From the NCBI GenBank assembly GCA_019843655.1, contig JACDQD010000007.1:28052816-28116815 (forward strand): a stretch of 64,000 nucleotides of DNA, in the 5' to 3' direction. Below are positions 47,019 through 56,944 of the stretch, in pieces. A model generated the notes under the pieces. It did no database searches, was not told the DNA's origin, and saw only the letters and a list, made by a program, of their open reading frames with translations. The translations under genes and the position numbers were made by a program. Positions within the stretch are counted from its first letter, which is position 1. The number at the start of each line of letters is the position of its first letter. Source of the stretch: Lethocerus indicus (Eukaryota > Arthropoda > Insecta > Hemiptera > Belostomatidae).

Positions 47019-47157
47019 GTTTAACATACCTGTTTTTTGGTTTGCGAGGGGTCGGAATACCGTAGGTTTTTCCGTCTCCTCTCTCGACGGTTTGGTCTTT
47101 TGCTAGACCGGTTTCGGCCGCTCCGAGAGGAGACGGAAACACCACAAACCGACGGTT
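47019..47157 (-). repeat. Short HPR with 13-bp target duplication
   Basis: Tail GTTTAACATACCTGTTTTTT, left arm to a truncated core at 47106-47122, then directly CCGAGAGGAGACGGAAACAC and CACAAACCGACGGTT. TAATTATTTATTA (47006-47018) and TAATTATTTGTTA (47158-47170) flank it. Confidence 0.88.
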
Positions 47158-47667
47158 TAATTATTTGTTATTTTCTCGATTGCCACTGCATCCCTAATAA
47201 ACCTGTTGTAACTGTAATTTTCACGAAAACTCCACCCCCCCCCGCCAACGTTAGCCTTATCATAAAATCCATTCCCGCCCGCCCCTATTTATGGATTTCT
47301 GACGACTAATCATTCGGGTAATTGGTCCGTTAATCTTTTTAAATTTTCCGCCCCCACCCTATTATATTATAATAGATGCGGCTAATAAGGGGCGGATAGT
47401 GGGGGGGTGTTTTGTACAAAACGGCGAAGCTCATTGGGTATTCAGAGGGCGGTTCAATTACAGCGGGGGCGGGTATCCACCAATTAAAACGGATCTTCCA
47501 GGCAAGCACCGAACAAAATTATAAGGGCAGGAAATTAACCTCCTTTTTTTTCTGAAAAAACTCATTTTTTCTATTAATTTTCTAGCCTTCCTTACCCGCT
47601 AATGTTTTTTTCCTCTACCGGGTCAGCACTCGTGTAATGTTCCATAAAAAAAAAAGGTATATAGGTT

Positions 47668-47984
47668 CCGTAGGATTGCGGTGTTTCTGCCTCCTCTCGC
47701 CGGTTCGGTCTTTCGCCAGACCGGTTTCGGCCGCTCGCCATCTTCAGTAGTCACTGTTGGATGCTTTTCGGGGGGCATCCTCACTGCCCACTGTCACTTG
47801 TACTGTACGGTGGTTGTCTGTTCGTCGTGTGTGCAAAGTGCCAAAGTGATCAAGTAACTGCCGCTACTGAAGACGGCGAGCGGCCGAAACCGGTCTGGCG
47901 AAAGACCGAACCGGCGAGAGGAGACAGAGAAACACACGAAATCTACGGTATTCCAACCCCTCGCAGACCACAAAACCGGTATAT
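47668..47984 (+). repeat. HPR hairpin element
   Basis: Outer left arm CCGTAGGATTGCGGTG, cores 47719-47751 (minus, lacking its final GCG) and 47872-47905 (plus), right arm CACACGAAATCTACGG and full tail. GGTATATAG occurs just left of the copy and overlaps the tail end, so a target duplication cannot be told from tail sequence. Confidence 0.85.
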
Positions 47985-48204
47985 AGCTTCGTTATTCTCC
48001 GCAGTTGTTATTTTGAAAATTAAGCGAATTTGAATTTTTTCTGTCCTCCGTGATTCGAACTCGCCGAAGTTTTACAGAACGGAGATTGTTACAATTAAAT
48101 ACAGACCGGTTTTCGGATTCTATTCAATGCCTTTCGAGTATTGCATTGGAAGGGTTTTCGCCCTTTCCCTTTGAGAGGGCGGGGGACCTCTAAGGGTTGT
48201 TGTC

Positions 48205-48247
48205 CCCTTCCGACGTTTCGGAACTCCTGCCGGTTTCATCCTGAACC
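48205..48247 (-). other. Penelope-like motif fragment (GACGTTTCGGAACTC type)
   Basis: On the minus strand it reads TTCAGGATGAAACCGGCAGG then AGTTCCGAAACGTCGG, the same wording as the inverted pair at 52650-52880. The CTGA box is lost. Animal Penelope-like elements carry hammerhead-type motifs ending CGAAACGTC, so this is a possible relic. Weak. Confidence 0.3.
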
Positions 48248-49072
48248 CTGGGTAATAATTTCGCGGTATTACGCCGAGATTCGTTAGCCACAATTTATAT
48301 CCGTCCGTTTAACGCTTGGGAATGCGAAAGGCATTAGAATAGGTAGAAATATTTCACGGGAAAATAAAATGGAAAAAAATTTACAGCAGTCGGCCGAGCG
48401 AAAGGAGTTTATTACGGTTAAAAAAGAAGTTTTATTTTCCCGCGTGTGAGGGCAATAAAAAGGTTCAGAATTTCCGCGTAGTCCGCCCCTGAAACGGCTT
48501 CTGAAACGTCTCCAAGGGTGGAAGGGCACCGCCGTGATTCATATCCACCCCCACGCCCCCTTACCGAAACCTACCCTCACCGCCAACAATTGGGGGGTGA
48601 AAAATGGCGTCCCTTAAACGACTGTAATCTCCAATGTCCATTTTCTTTTTCTCGAACACCCCACAGGTGCCCGTAGTTCGAAACCGTTTCTTAAACTGCC
48701 CCCGAAAAGCGATTCATCAACTACTCTGTAAACTTCGATTGGCCGAAGTAATTTGGTAATTTACCGAAAACCTGAACGAGGCGCTATTCTAAAAACAGCC
48801 AACTGGCTTTTTGTCGCCAAATTAACGATAAGTCCATTGATACGCCTCGAGAGAAAAGGGAAATTCAAAACATTATTAACCTATATTGTAGGGACCGAAT
48901 TTCATCAATATTAACAGCCTTTCGGTATTAACAGTAAAGGCTGGAATTGATTTAATTATCAATTTCGGACTAGCAGTAAGTTGAACTAGATTTTATTTAC
49001 CGTTTAGACAGTACTGAAGTACATTCTGTAGGTTCGTGATGTTTCTGTCACCTCTCGTTGGTTAGGTCTTTT

Positions 49073-49109
49073 GCTAGACCGGTTTCGGCCGCTCGCCATC
49101 TTCAGTAGC
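49073..49109 (-). ncRNA. Hammerhead-ribozyme-like core, left arm, minus strand
   Basis: This is the mirror of the core at 49250-49286 and identical to it. On the minus strand GCTA, CTGAAGA, GGC-GAGCG-GCC, GAAA, ACCGGT, GTC, TAGC appear in order. A transcript of either strand therefore carries one core and one anti-core. Confidence 0.45.
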
Positions 49110-49249
49110 GCTGTGTTAGTCACTGTCAGCACTTTGGATGTTTTTTGGGCATCCTCACTGCCCACTGTCACTTTCACATGTACTGTAGTGTCAGTGGGCA
49201 GTGAGGATGCCCAAAAAACATCCAAAGTGCTGACAGTGACTAACACAGC

Positions 49250-49286
49250 GCTACTGAAGATGGCGAGCGGCCGAAACCGGTCTAGC
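49250..49286 (+). ncRNA. Hammerhead-ribozyme-like core, right arm, plus strand
   Basis: Helix I GCTA (49250-49253) with TAGC (49283-49286). Core CTGAAGA (49254-49260). Extra T at 49261. Helix II GGC (49262-49264) / GCC (49270-49272) with loop GAGCG. GAAA 49273-49276. Palindromic ACCGGT 49276-49281. Predicted cleavage after C49282 of GTC. The arrangement follows a type I hammerhead with a dimer-only helix III. Activity is untested and the extra base is non-canonical. Confidence 0.45.
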
Positions 49287-49829
49287 AAAAGACCTAACCG
49301 GCGAGAGGAGACAGAAATATCACGAACCTACAGTATTCCAACCCCTCGCAGACCACAAAACAGGTATATCAAATTAAGTACATTCTGTTTTATCAACTCG
49401 CAGTAAATATAATTTGACAGGTAGATATCACTAGGAAATATTTCGTGCGCCGGCCGCGGTATTCAGACTCGAGGCGGTGACACGGCCCCCCGGCCGTTCT
49501 ATTTATAGACCGGTTTCAATTTTGTAACGAGTGCTGACTCGGCGCTGTGACGCATTCTGAGGGAACGCCGCTGACCCCGCTACTAGTGATGAACCCCACT
49601 ATATTCGCCCCGTTTTAGATCGCGCAACTCATCGAATAAAACCGCCCGACGGTTCTTCGAACGGTCTATATGGCCGGGGATAAAAATATATTCTGTATTC
49701 ACTTGGCGGTATATAAAATTAATGTCCGCCGGTAAACTAATAAGTGTGGGCGGGAGGGGGGGGGGCCCTCGTAAGGTTTCACTGTTATGAAAAACTGAGT
49801 TCCAGTTACGACTCTTGTGATTTTGTTGA

Positions 49830-49925
49830 TTTTCATTGTCACAACTGTAAAATACAACAAGAAAAATTAATGTACAAACAGCGCGTAGACAATAATGGAG
49901 GAGAAACGCACTGGTTATCCACCTA
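49830..49925 (+). repeat. Dispersed repeat, third copy of the 32.7-kb pair
   Basis: TTGTCACAACTGTAAAATAC and GTAGACAATAATGGAGGAGA AACGCACTGGTT match 32670-32885. Confidence 0.75.
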
Positions 49926-49974
49926 TTTTATTTTTTTAAAATGTTCTTTCCTACACATTTAGATCACTTGGCCA

Positions 49975-50200
49975 CTCAGTGTTTTTGTCTCCTCTCACCG
50001 GTCTTTTGCTAGACCGGATTCCGTACAGTCGTGCTGTACTATGTGACGTCCAAAGTGCCAAAGCGACTAACACAGCGCTACTGAAGATGGCCGGCAGCCG
50101 AAACCGGTCTAGCAAAAGTCAAAACCGGCGAGAGGAGACAGAAACACACGAAATCTACGTTATTCCAACCCCTCGCTAGACCACAAAACCAATATTCTAA
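49975..50200 (+). repeat. HPR right half with short left arm
   Basis: A reduced left arm without core, then the plus core at 50077-50113 and tail to CCAATATTCTAAAAAA. From 50030 onward the sequence matches 54165-54330. Confidence 0.82.
50077..50113 (+). ncRNA. Hammerhead-like core with altered helix-II loop
   Basis: All boxes of the 49.25-kb core are kept, but the loop is CGGCA instead of GAGCG while GGC and GCC are unchanged. Along with CTGCA (54.2 kb), GGTCA (56.3 kb), GAGCA (29.7 kb) and GAGCC (37.3 kb), this shows loop change with stem conservation. Confidence 0.42.
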
Positions 50201-50325
50201 AAAAAAATTCTGTTAAAATTTGAGATTCGTTATAATTTGTCCCATTTTCCGGGTCAAAAGTGAATAGCCCAAAGACAAAACTGGACAGAATTATTTCCTA
50301 GAAAGTCCTAATTTACGTAGTTTAA
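50201..50325 (+). repeat. Spacer repeated at 54331-54445 and 54630-54720
   Basis: GAGATTCGTTATAATTTGTC and AACTGGACAGAATTATKTCC and TAGAAAGTCCTAATTTACGT are shared, each time ending at an HPR tail (TAGTTTAACATACC). Confidence 0.88.
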
Positions 50326-50670
50326 CATACCTGTTTTGTGGTCTGCGAGGAGTTGTAATACCGACTCCCACCAGTTCGGTCTTTCGCTAGACCGGTTTCG
50401 GCCGCTCGCCATCTTCAGTAGCGCTGTGTTAGTCACTGTCGGCACTTTGGATGTTTTTCGGGCATCCTCACTGACCACTGTCACTGTCACTGTCGTTTGT
50501 ACTGTGGTCGTTGTCTGTTTGTCGTCTGTGTAACTAACTGTCAAAGTGACTAACAAACAACACAGCGCTACTGAAGATGGCGAGCGGCCGAAACCGGTCT
50601 AGAAAAAGACCGAACCGGCGAGAGGAAATCTACGGTATTCCAAACCCCACTCGCAGACCACAAAACGGGT
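50326..50670. repeat. HPR hairpin element with tails on both sides
   Basis: Left tail GTTTAACATACCTG, shortened outer arm (GACTCCCACCAGTTCGG), cores 50390-50423 and 50567-50600, right tail ending GGGTATTCTAAAG. The centre has TGTCACTGTCACTGTCGTTT. Two-tailed copies are rare here (also 56945). Confidence 0.85.
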
Positions 50671-51621
50671 ATTCTAAAGATTTTGTCGATTTTCCGCCAC
50701 GACTATTCTACGGTATTTCAAACTTTAACGTAAGTAATCCTATTCTGATGTACATAAAAATTGAGGCTGGGAAATAAATTATTTTACCCTTATTCCGTCC
50801 ACTGACAATATTCTGGTCTACTGCTATTGAAGCGGTCTTGTAAAGTCGTTTACAAAGTGCCTTTGATCGTCGCTGAAGATATTTTACTGGCCCCCCACCC
50901 TCAAGGACCGACTTGGGGTAGGTGGATATTCGATCGGAGGGAGGAAACGAAACGTCTTTGAAGTAGCCCCCGATATAACCGAACGATTGGAAGTGACCCC
51001 TCAGCAATTGGGGGTAAAGGGATGTAAAGGTACACAGAAAACCTGGCGCCAAAACAACTCGTTACATTTCCGAAAAAATTCTGTAACCCCGCCTTATATT
51101 ATAGAAATAGGGTTTGAAAAACGCTTGAACAGTGTTAAAAATTCGATTTCGTTTAAAAATCCGATATTTATGATTGTACAGTCGAAAAAACCGTACTATT
51201 TAATCATTATTCGTGCCCTGCAATAAAATTCGGATATAACTTCGAGTTTACGACGGTCCCTAACGAGCCCTTCTTCCCGCTCCCCACCCCGTAATCATTC
51301 TTAGGGCGGTATTTAATAAAATTAAAAGCGAAAGAAATAAAGAGGGGGCAAGACTTAGACGCGAAGATTAGAAATTAATAATGCCCCCTACCGAATCTTA
51401 CCTCGTTCTTTACCTCTGTTTAAGCCCGAACGAAGCCTGGAAAATGACGGTATTCATTTTTCAATTTTTAATGGCCACCGGGCTGGGGGAGGGGGGCGCA
51501 CTTTATTTTTTAATTTTAACAAAAATTTGAATTGTAAAACGCAAATTGCTCTCGGCCAATCACGTTCCTGTTGATATTAGGCTGTTGTAAAAATAAGACA
51601 GGATTTTTTTTGTAAAGAAAT
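50671..51621. other. Non-coding stretch, no gene seen
   Basis: Mixed AT-rich and C-run sequence. Frames of 79-114 codons at 50708-51226 have no recognisable domain. No repeat shared elsewhere was found. Confidence 0.4.
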
Positions 51622-51872
51622 AATCTCGCCGGTTCGTCCTTTCGCTAGACCGGTTTCGGCCGTTCGCCGTCTTCAGTAGCGGTGTTCAGTCACTTTGTAC
51701 GTTTTTTGGGCATCCTCACACTGCACTGTCACCGAAAAACCAATCCAATGTGCCAAAGTGACTGACACACCGCTACTGAAGACGGCGAACGGCCGAAACC
51801 GGTCTGGCAAAAGACCGAACCGGCGACAGAGGAGACAGACCCTCGCAGACCAAAAAGACAGGTTTTCTAAAC
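51622..51872 (+). repeat. HPR hairpin element
   Basis: Left arm lacks the outer end. Cores 51648-51681 and 51771-51804. The right arm is cut and fused to CCTCGCAGACCAAAAAGACA of the tail. Confidence 0.82.
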
Positions 51873-51904
51873 CATAGTTTTCTCGATTCTTATCCCTCTC
51901 CTTA

Positions 51905-51985
51905 TTCCGGTTTCGGCCGCTCGCCGTCTTCAGTAGTTCGACGAAATACAAACGCAGATACACAGCGACTGAAGATGTAGGAAAT
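51905..51985. repeat. Minimal HPR foldback
   Basis: Left core 51907-51936, about 25 bp of spacer, then CAGCGACTGAAGATG (51964-51980). Confidence 0.65.
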
Positions 51986-52103
51986 AAGGTATTTGACCAC
52001 AAAACATTTATTGTAAACTATTCAATAATACTCATCCTAATTCATCGTGCTAATTCGTCCGAATTAGCAAATTTAAAACGTGTCGGCCCCAAAATAATGT
52101 CGG

Positions 52104-52114
52104 GCTTAACGTGC

Positions 52115-52154
<40 letters not shown>

Positions 52155-52359
52155 CTCTGATTATCGAACGAGTTATTGCCTTCGGACTTGGCAGAATGCG
52201 ATTAGGGTGGGCAATAAAATGCCGACGGTGCCGATTAGGCAGCGGCCTAGTTTCGGGCACAAAGGGCCCCGGCAAGAGACCACTTAATTTATGCGCCTCC
52301 GACCTCCTAACAGACGGCCCTTAAGTCGTACAGATATCTCTCTCTCTCTCTCTCTCTCT
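52104..52359. repeat. Two (CT)n microsatellites
   Basis: Runs at about 52116-52152 and 52338-52359, with 185 bp of unremarkable sequence between. Confidence 0.92.
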
Positions 52360-52599
52360 TTGGGCTCGTGGACTGGACCAAGTTGAACGAATATTTGCGC
52401 CGTCGACGAAGTCCCAGTTTACGTGTTAATTTCAATTGGGAACAATTTAATCAGTTTTCGACCTGACCATTTTCGAGGTAGTGACACAATCCATTAGTGA
52501 CGTTACTGACAGAAAGCTACTGAGTATGGCGGCCGTCCTATCACGCAAAACGTAACGATATCATTTTATTATTGCGTCGGGTTAATTGCAGATTTTATG

Positions 52600-52742
52600 A
52601 ATGATCGAAGGTTTTCCTCCACAAATATAATAACCTCGGTTTTCCGATAGTTTTCCTGTGCTCGGAAACCACCCGACGTTTCGGAACTCTTACCGGTTCC
52701 ATCTTCAGGGTATTGAGAGGATTGATGGCGCCCCTAACTTCG

Positions 52743-52808
<66 letters not shown>

Positions 52809-52900
52809 TCTGCTCTTTAGTCTGACCCTGACGATGCAACCGCTGACAGTTCCGAAACGTCGTCAGCGGACAGAAAACCTTCCACTGGAGGGCTAAGCAC
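52600..52900. repeat. Inverted pair of Penelope-like/hammerhead-like motifs around (TA)n
   Basis: Left part on the minus strand: CCCTGAAGATGGAACC, GGTAAGA, GTTCCGAAACGTCGG (52672-52712), a five-bp helix II GGAAC/GTTCC. Right part on the plus strand: CCCTGACGATGCAACC, GCTGACA, GTTCCGAAACGTCG (52826-52868). A (TA)n run of about 64 bp (52744-52807) lies between. CTGANGA and CGAAACGTC suit a hammerhead-type motif of the kind known from Penelope-like elements. No reverse transcriptase frame is near. Confidence 0.45.
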
Positions 52901-52945
52901 AAGATCAGTGCTAGCGGGATGCCTCAATCGACATTGAAATAGTTT

Positions 52946-53178
52946 GGAATACCCAATTTTTGTGGTCTGCGAGGAGTTGGAATACCGTCGCTGGTTTGGT
53001 CATCTGCCAGACGGGTTTCGGCCGCTCGCCGCCTTCGGTAGCGGTCACTTTGGCACTCTGGATGTTTTTTCGGCACCGTAGTCTCATAAGTGACTATAAC
53101 AGAGGGCTAGTGAAAATGGCGAGCGGCCGAAACCGGTCTGGCAAACCGCCGGGAGGAGACAGAAACGCGCGAAATATA
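52946..53178 (-). repeat. HPR hairpin element
   Basis: Left tail (ATACCCAATTTTTGTGGTCT), outer arm deleted, cores 53010-53043 (minus) and 53106-53139 (plus, CTAGTGAAAATGG), right arm GAGACAGAAACGCGCGAAAT. Confidence 0.8.
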
Positions 53179-53689
53179 CGCCGTTAAAATTTTTCCTGAT
53201 AGCAAACTACGTCGAGCGGAGTATGACAAGACAAGTTTTTCCGTATCCATTCGATCCCATTTCCCGCCTCCTACGCTTTTCCACCTTGAATCCCGTCTTC
53301 CGGTAGACACCAAGCGAAGAACGGAAGATATGTATCGTGCGCGTGTGATACGGTAGGGCGGGAGGGAATATATTTTTCGTTGGCGAGATATATGGAAGGA
53401 TATTAATGCCGTATGTATGTTTGGAGGGGTGGTTGGGGGGGTTGGGGCGTCGTATATATATCAGGCTGAGTGAGAGTCCCGCAGGAACGGCCCCTTCTTC
53501 CCACCTTTCCCATTTACATTTCACTGGCAGACAATTTTACGACCGGCGTACGCCGCTTAACTCCCGGCCGAACAAAATTTTCTGCTCGAAAGCGTACATT
53601 TCAATTTGAAATTTTGCTGCCCCACCCAATGTATTATATTGGCCGGGTCGAATTCAGTCAAAACAAACTTCTGGAAACAGAAAAAATGT

Positions 53690-54000
53690 TGGTATATTTC
53701 GTGTGTTTCTGTCCCGTCTCGCCGGTTTGGGGTCTTCTGCTAGACCGGTTACGGCACTGTCACGTGACCGAACTTTCGTACCAATTTCCATCGATTACGA
53801 ATTTCACAGATATAAGTATAAAATCTTTCCGTAGATTTCGTATGTTTCTGTCTTTTGGTCCCCCGGTTTGGTGTTTTGCTAGACCGGTTTCGGCCACTCG
53901 GTGTCAGCCGCTTTGGCACTTCGGCTGTTTTGTCCTGTCCTGTACTTTTGTTACTGAAGATGTCGAGTGGCCGAAACCGGTCTAGCTAAACATACGGTAT
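53690..54000. repeat. HPR arms and spacer, inverted duplicate of 61146-61490
   Basis: A left-arm piece (53697-53763), then ACTTTCGTACCAATTTCCAT and CGATTACGAATTTCAC (matching 61450-61486 in reverse), then a hairpin 53830-53997 with a damaged left core and plus core 53950-53985. Confidence 0.82.
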
Positions 54001-54330
54001 TATGAATTTCGTTTTGTCATTAACATTTCAATGTCCTAGATTTCGTGTATTTCCGTCTCTTTACGGCGGTTCGGTCTTTTGCTAGACAGGGTTTCGGCCG
54101 CTCGCCATCTTCAGTAGCGCTGTGTAGGCCTCTGTAGGCATCCTGCACTCTGTCACTGTCACTTGTACTATGTGACGTCCAAAGTGCCAAAGCGACTAAC
54201 ACAGCGCTACTGAAGACGGCCTGCAGCCGAAACCGGTCTAGCAAAAGTCCAAACCGGCGAGAGGAGACAGAAACACACGAAATCTACGTTATTCCAACCC
54301 CTCGCAGACCACAAAACCGGTATTCTAAAA
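54001..54330 (+). repeat. HPR hairpin element after a shared spacer
   Basis: Spacer ATGAATTTCGTTTTGTCATT and AACATTTCAATGTCCTAG is the reverse complement of 61105-61145. The hairpin then has cores 54085-54119 and 54205-54238 and a tail ending ACCGGTATTCTAAAAAA. Its right half equals 50030-50200. Confidence 0.85.
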
Positions 54331-54445
54331 AATTCTGTTAAAATTTGAGATTCGTTATAATTTGTCCCATTTTCTGGGTCAAAGTGAATAGCCAAAGACA
54401 AAACTGGACAGAATTATGTCCTAGAAAGTCCTAATTTACGTAGTT

Positions 54446-54620
54446 TAACGTACCTGTTTTGTGGTCTGCGAGGAGTTGAATACCAACTTTCTGTATTTTG
54501 CTAGATTGCTGCTCGCCATTTTCAGTAGCGGTGTTATATTAGTCACTTTGGGCATTCTCACTGTCACTGTCACTACTGTAGTGACATCCAACCTTCGCAG
54601 ACCACAAAACAGGTATTTTA
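54446..54620. repeat. Short two-tailed HPR
   Basis: Left tail GTTTAACGTACCTGTTTTGT, a reduced arm with a partial core (CTGCTCGCCATTTTCAGTAG), a small centre, then CTTCGCAGACCACAAAACAG as right tail. Confidence 0.78.
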
Positions 54621-54720
54621 CAAAATTTTTGTTACTGAGATTAGTTATAATTTGTCCCATCCGGGTCAAAAGTGAAACAAACTGGACAGAATTATGTCCT
54701 AGAAAGTCCTAATGTACGTA

Positions 54721-54945
54721 GTTTAACATACCTGTTTTGTCGTCTGCGAGGAGTTGTATAATACCAACTCCCACCAGTTCGGTCCTTCGCTAGACCGGTT
54801 TCGGCCGCTCGCCATCTTCAGCACCGGCGTTGTCACTTTCGGCACTCTGGATGTTTTTCGGCCATCCTCACTGCCCACTGTCACTGTCACTGTCACTGAC
54901 ACAGTACAAGGAGACAACAACAGAAATCTACGGTATCCTAATCTA
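54721..54945 (-). repeat. HPR tail and left arm
   Basis: Tail GTTTAACATACCTGTTTTGT, arm as in the 50.3-kb copy (ACTCCCACCAGTTCGG), core 54793-54824 with CAGCACCGG in place of CAGTAGCGG, centre with four TCACTG units, and only a stub of right arm. Confidence 0.8.
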
Positions 54946-55934
54946 CGGTTTGACTTTTTCTCTTCGTTCTAATTTTCGTTGAGAAATGCGCTTAGAAAAC
55001 GCGATTCAACTGAAGGTAGAGCTTCGGCGTCTTCGAATTCTCCTGTTGGTGATTCTCGAGGGCGATTTAAAAATTTTAGGGTCTTGTCACAGGCGCCGTT
55101 CCGCTGACAAGGGCTTCTTCCGGTCCTTTTTGACCCAAGCTGTATTTTTGACCGAGGTGACGCCTATTAAGACGGTTCGGTAAAAATGACAACGTCAACC
55201 GACAGGCTGGTAACATTCCGACGGAGGGAACGCGGTCTCTCCCTAAAAAGGGGGGACAAAAAATATGTCCACCGGGCGAAAGGTTGAACAAGAGCGGCCC
55301 TTGGAGTAGAGAAGTTTCGTAGTCAGCGCTATGCCGACCACAGTTTCGAAACTCCTATTTATCGTCGTTTCTCCTCCACACAAACAACCTGTCCTCGTCG
55401 AACAACCGTCCGGTTTATTAACAGGGAAAATTATTTCTTCATCCCTTCGACTTGTACTTACTGTCAATGGCTCGGAGTAAACCTAGAGTAACTTAACGCG
55501 TCGTTGTCCGCTTCAGCACCGAAACTTTAATAAATAAAATAGGCGAACAGTTAAGTTCCGAAAATCCAACATGCCGGTGCAACATATACGACGCCGTCTG
55601 TATTATTTGTAACAACGAACCATATTTGACATTTGACGCAAGCGTTTTTGAATTTTACAAAATTTGAAAGGCCCATTCCCATGAAATCGGTAGGAATTTA
55701 CGCTTCACGAGATATACCGTTTTTAATATCGTTTCTTCAGCTATTCTTCAATAGATTACCTTACCAAAATAAATAGACGAAAAGAATGGACGAATAAAGA
55801 ATATCAAAAATTGACGACTCCATTTGATGTTTCTTGTGAAAATTTTATAATATAAAAGGTGTCTAGATATTAGCGAGGAAAATTATGACGGGTTTGGGCC
55901 CAATTGGTAAATATGTAAGGTATAGATATACATA
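54946..55934. other. Non-coding stretch, no gene seen
   Basis: GC-richer part 55000-55500 has frames of about 70 codons on the minus strand without a recognisable domain. The remainder is AT-rich. Confidence 0.4.
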
Positions 55935-56097
55935 TTAGGTGTACCCAAAAATAATCGACAATTTGATAAGATGTATTTTGGTCTTGAGGAGTTCTTTAAG
56001 AGGGGAATTCAAAATGTGCAATATCGGTGAAAGATTAATAAATATTAATAAAATTAATTCCAAAGACAAAGTGCTGATTACTTTCGGGTACCCCTGA
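55935..56097 (+). mobile_element. Mariner-type MITE (family A), internally deleted
   Basis: TTAGGTGTACCCAAAAATAA on the left, reverse of TTACTTTCGGGTACCCCTGA on the right, TA on both sides. The transposase remnant is cut after GIQNVQYR-like codons. Confidence 0.85.
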
Positions 56098-56167
56098 TAC
56101 ATGTTCGAAGCAGTTTTAATATTGTTTATTCTACTATTTATTGTATTTTTGCAATGCATATTATTTT

Positions 56168-56407
56168 AGAATACCTGTTTTTTGGTCTGCGAGGGGTTGG
56201 AATACCGTAGATTTCGTGGGTTTCTTTCTCCTCTCGCCGGTTGGTCTTTTGCTAGACCAGTTAGTCACTTCGATGGATGTTTTCTGGGCATCCTCACTGC
56301 ACTTTCGCTTGTACTGACACCGCCACTGAAGACGGCGGTCAGCCGAAACCGGTCTAGCAAAAGATCAAACCAACGGCGAGAGGAGACAGGAACGTACGAG
56401 ATCTACG
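56168..56407 (-). repeat. HPR hairpin element
   Basis: Left tail TTAGAATACCTGTTTTTTGG. The left arm lost its core (AGACCAGTTAGTCACTTCG). The right arm has plus core 56330-56362 with loop GGTCA and ends AGATCTACGG. Confidence 0.82.
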
Positions 56408-56944
56408 GTCTCGAATTCTCATTGAACTGTCCTAAATATGATCGCGTTTATAAGGCTTTAAGAGCGGTTTCGACTTTACGCCATTTGTCACGTCGGCTTT
56501 CTACCTGAGTGTCTGTCCAGCTCTCAATGCCGCCTGTCCAATCGTTTCTTTTCAACTTTCGCTTCCGAACTTAATTTATTCCACTTCGCGGTCGGCCGAT
56601 TCTCGACCGACCGGCGTTCCTCGTCGAAACGTTTCTCCGTTTCCAAACAGAGCGAAGTTCAAAAGCGGGCCTGGGGTGCTTAAGCTGGGCCCGGCGGTCG
56701 GGGCCGGCGCGCCAAATGGGCCGTGCTTTCGACGAAGCGCGTACTTCGGTAAACGTGATCTCTGAAAGAGAGTGCGGGCGTTTTACGACACCGTCGGTAC
56801 GTGCCACAACTTGGGCGACAGAGTCGCGGGAGCGGAAACTCCTTCGTGGTCTGGGAAGGACGAAAAAATGAAAAGTATCCTCGTCTGCGAACAGTCCCAG
56901 GGAGAGAAAGAAAAAAATGCCTTATAATAAGCTCTATCATACAG
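56408..56944. other. GC-rich stretch, no gene seen
   Basis: CpG-containing sequence (about 56560-56830), open on both strands for 78-88 codons but with no recognised domain. Could be a fragment of an unidentified element or exon. Confidence 0.3.

Larger units (their letters stand above)
49030..49375 (+). repeat. HPR hairpin element, near-perfect palindrome with perfect 13-bp target duplication
   Basis: Left end AGGTTCGTGATG. The two arms of about 145 bp differ at only a few positions around a centre at about 49180. The right arm is followed by the tail ending CAGGTATATCAAATT. AAGTACATTCTGT flanks at 49017-49029 and 49376-49388. This is the best reference copy of the family in the window. Confidence 0.95.

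Noticed and set aside
54946..55500. Reverse transcriptase or other TE coding region in the GC-rich frames
   Set aside because: I could find no catalytic motif or domain wording in any of the six frames.
56408..56944. CpG-island promoter of a host gene
   Set aside because: GC-rich, but no downstream exon or recognisable promoter element. The next feature is an HPR.
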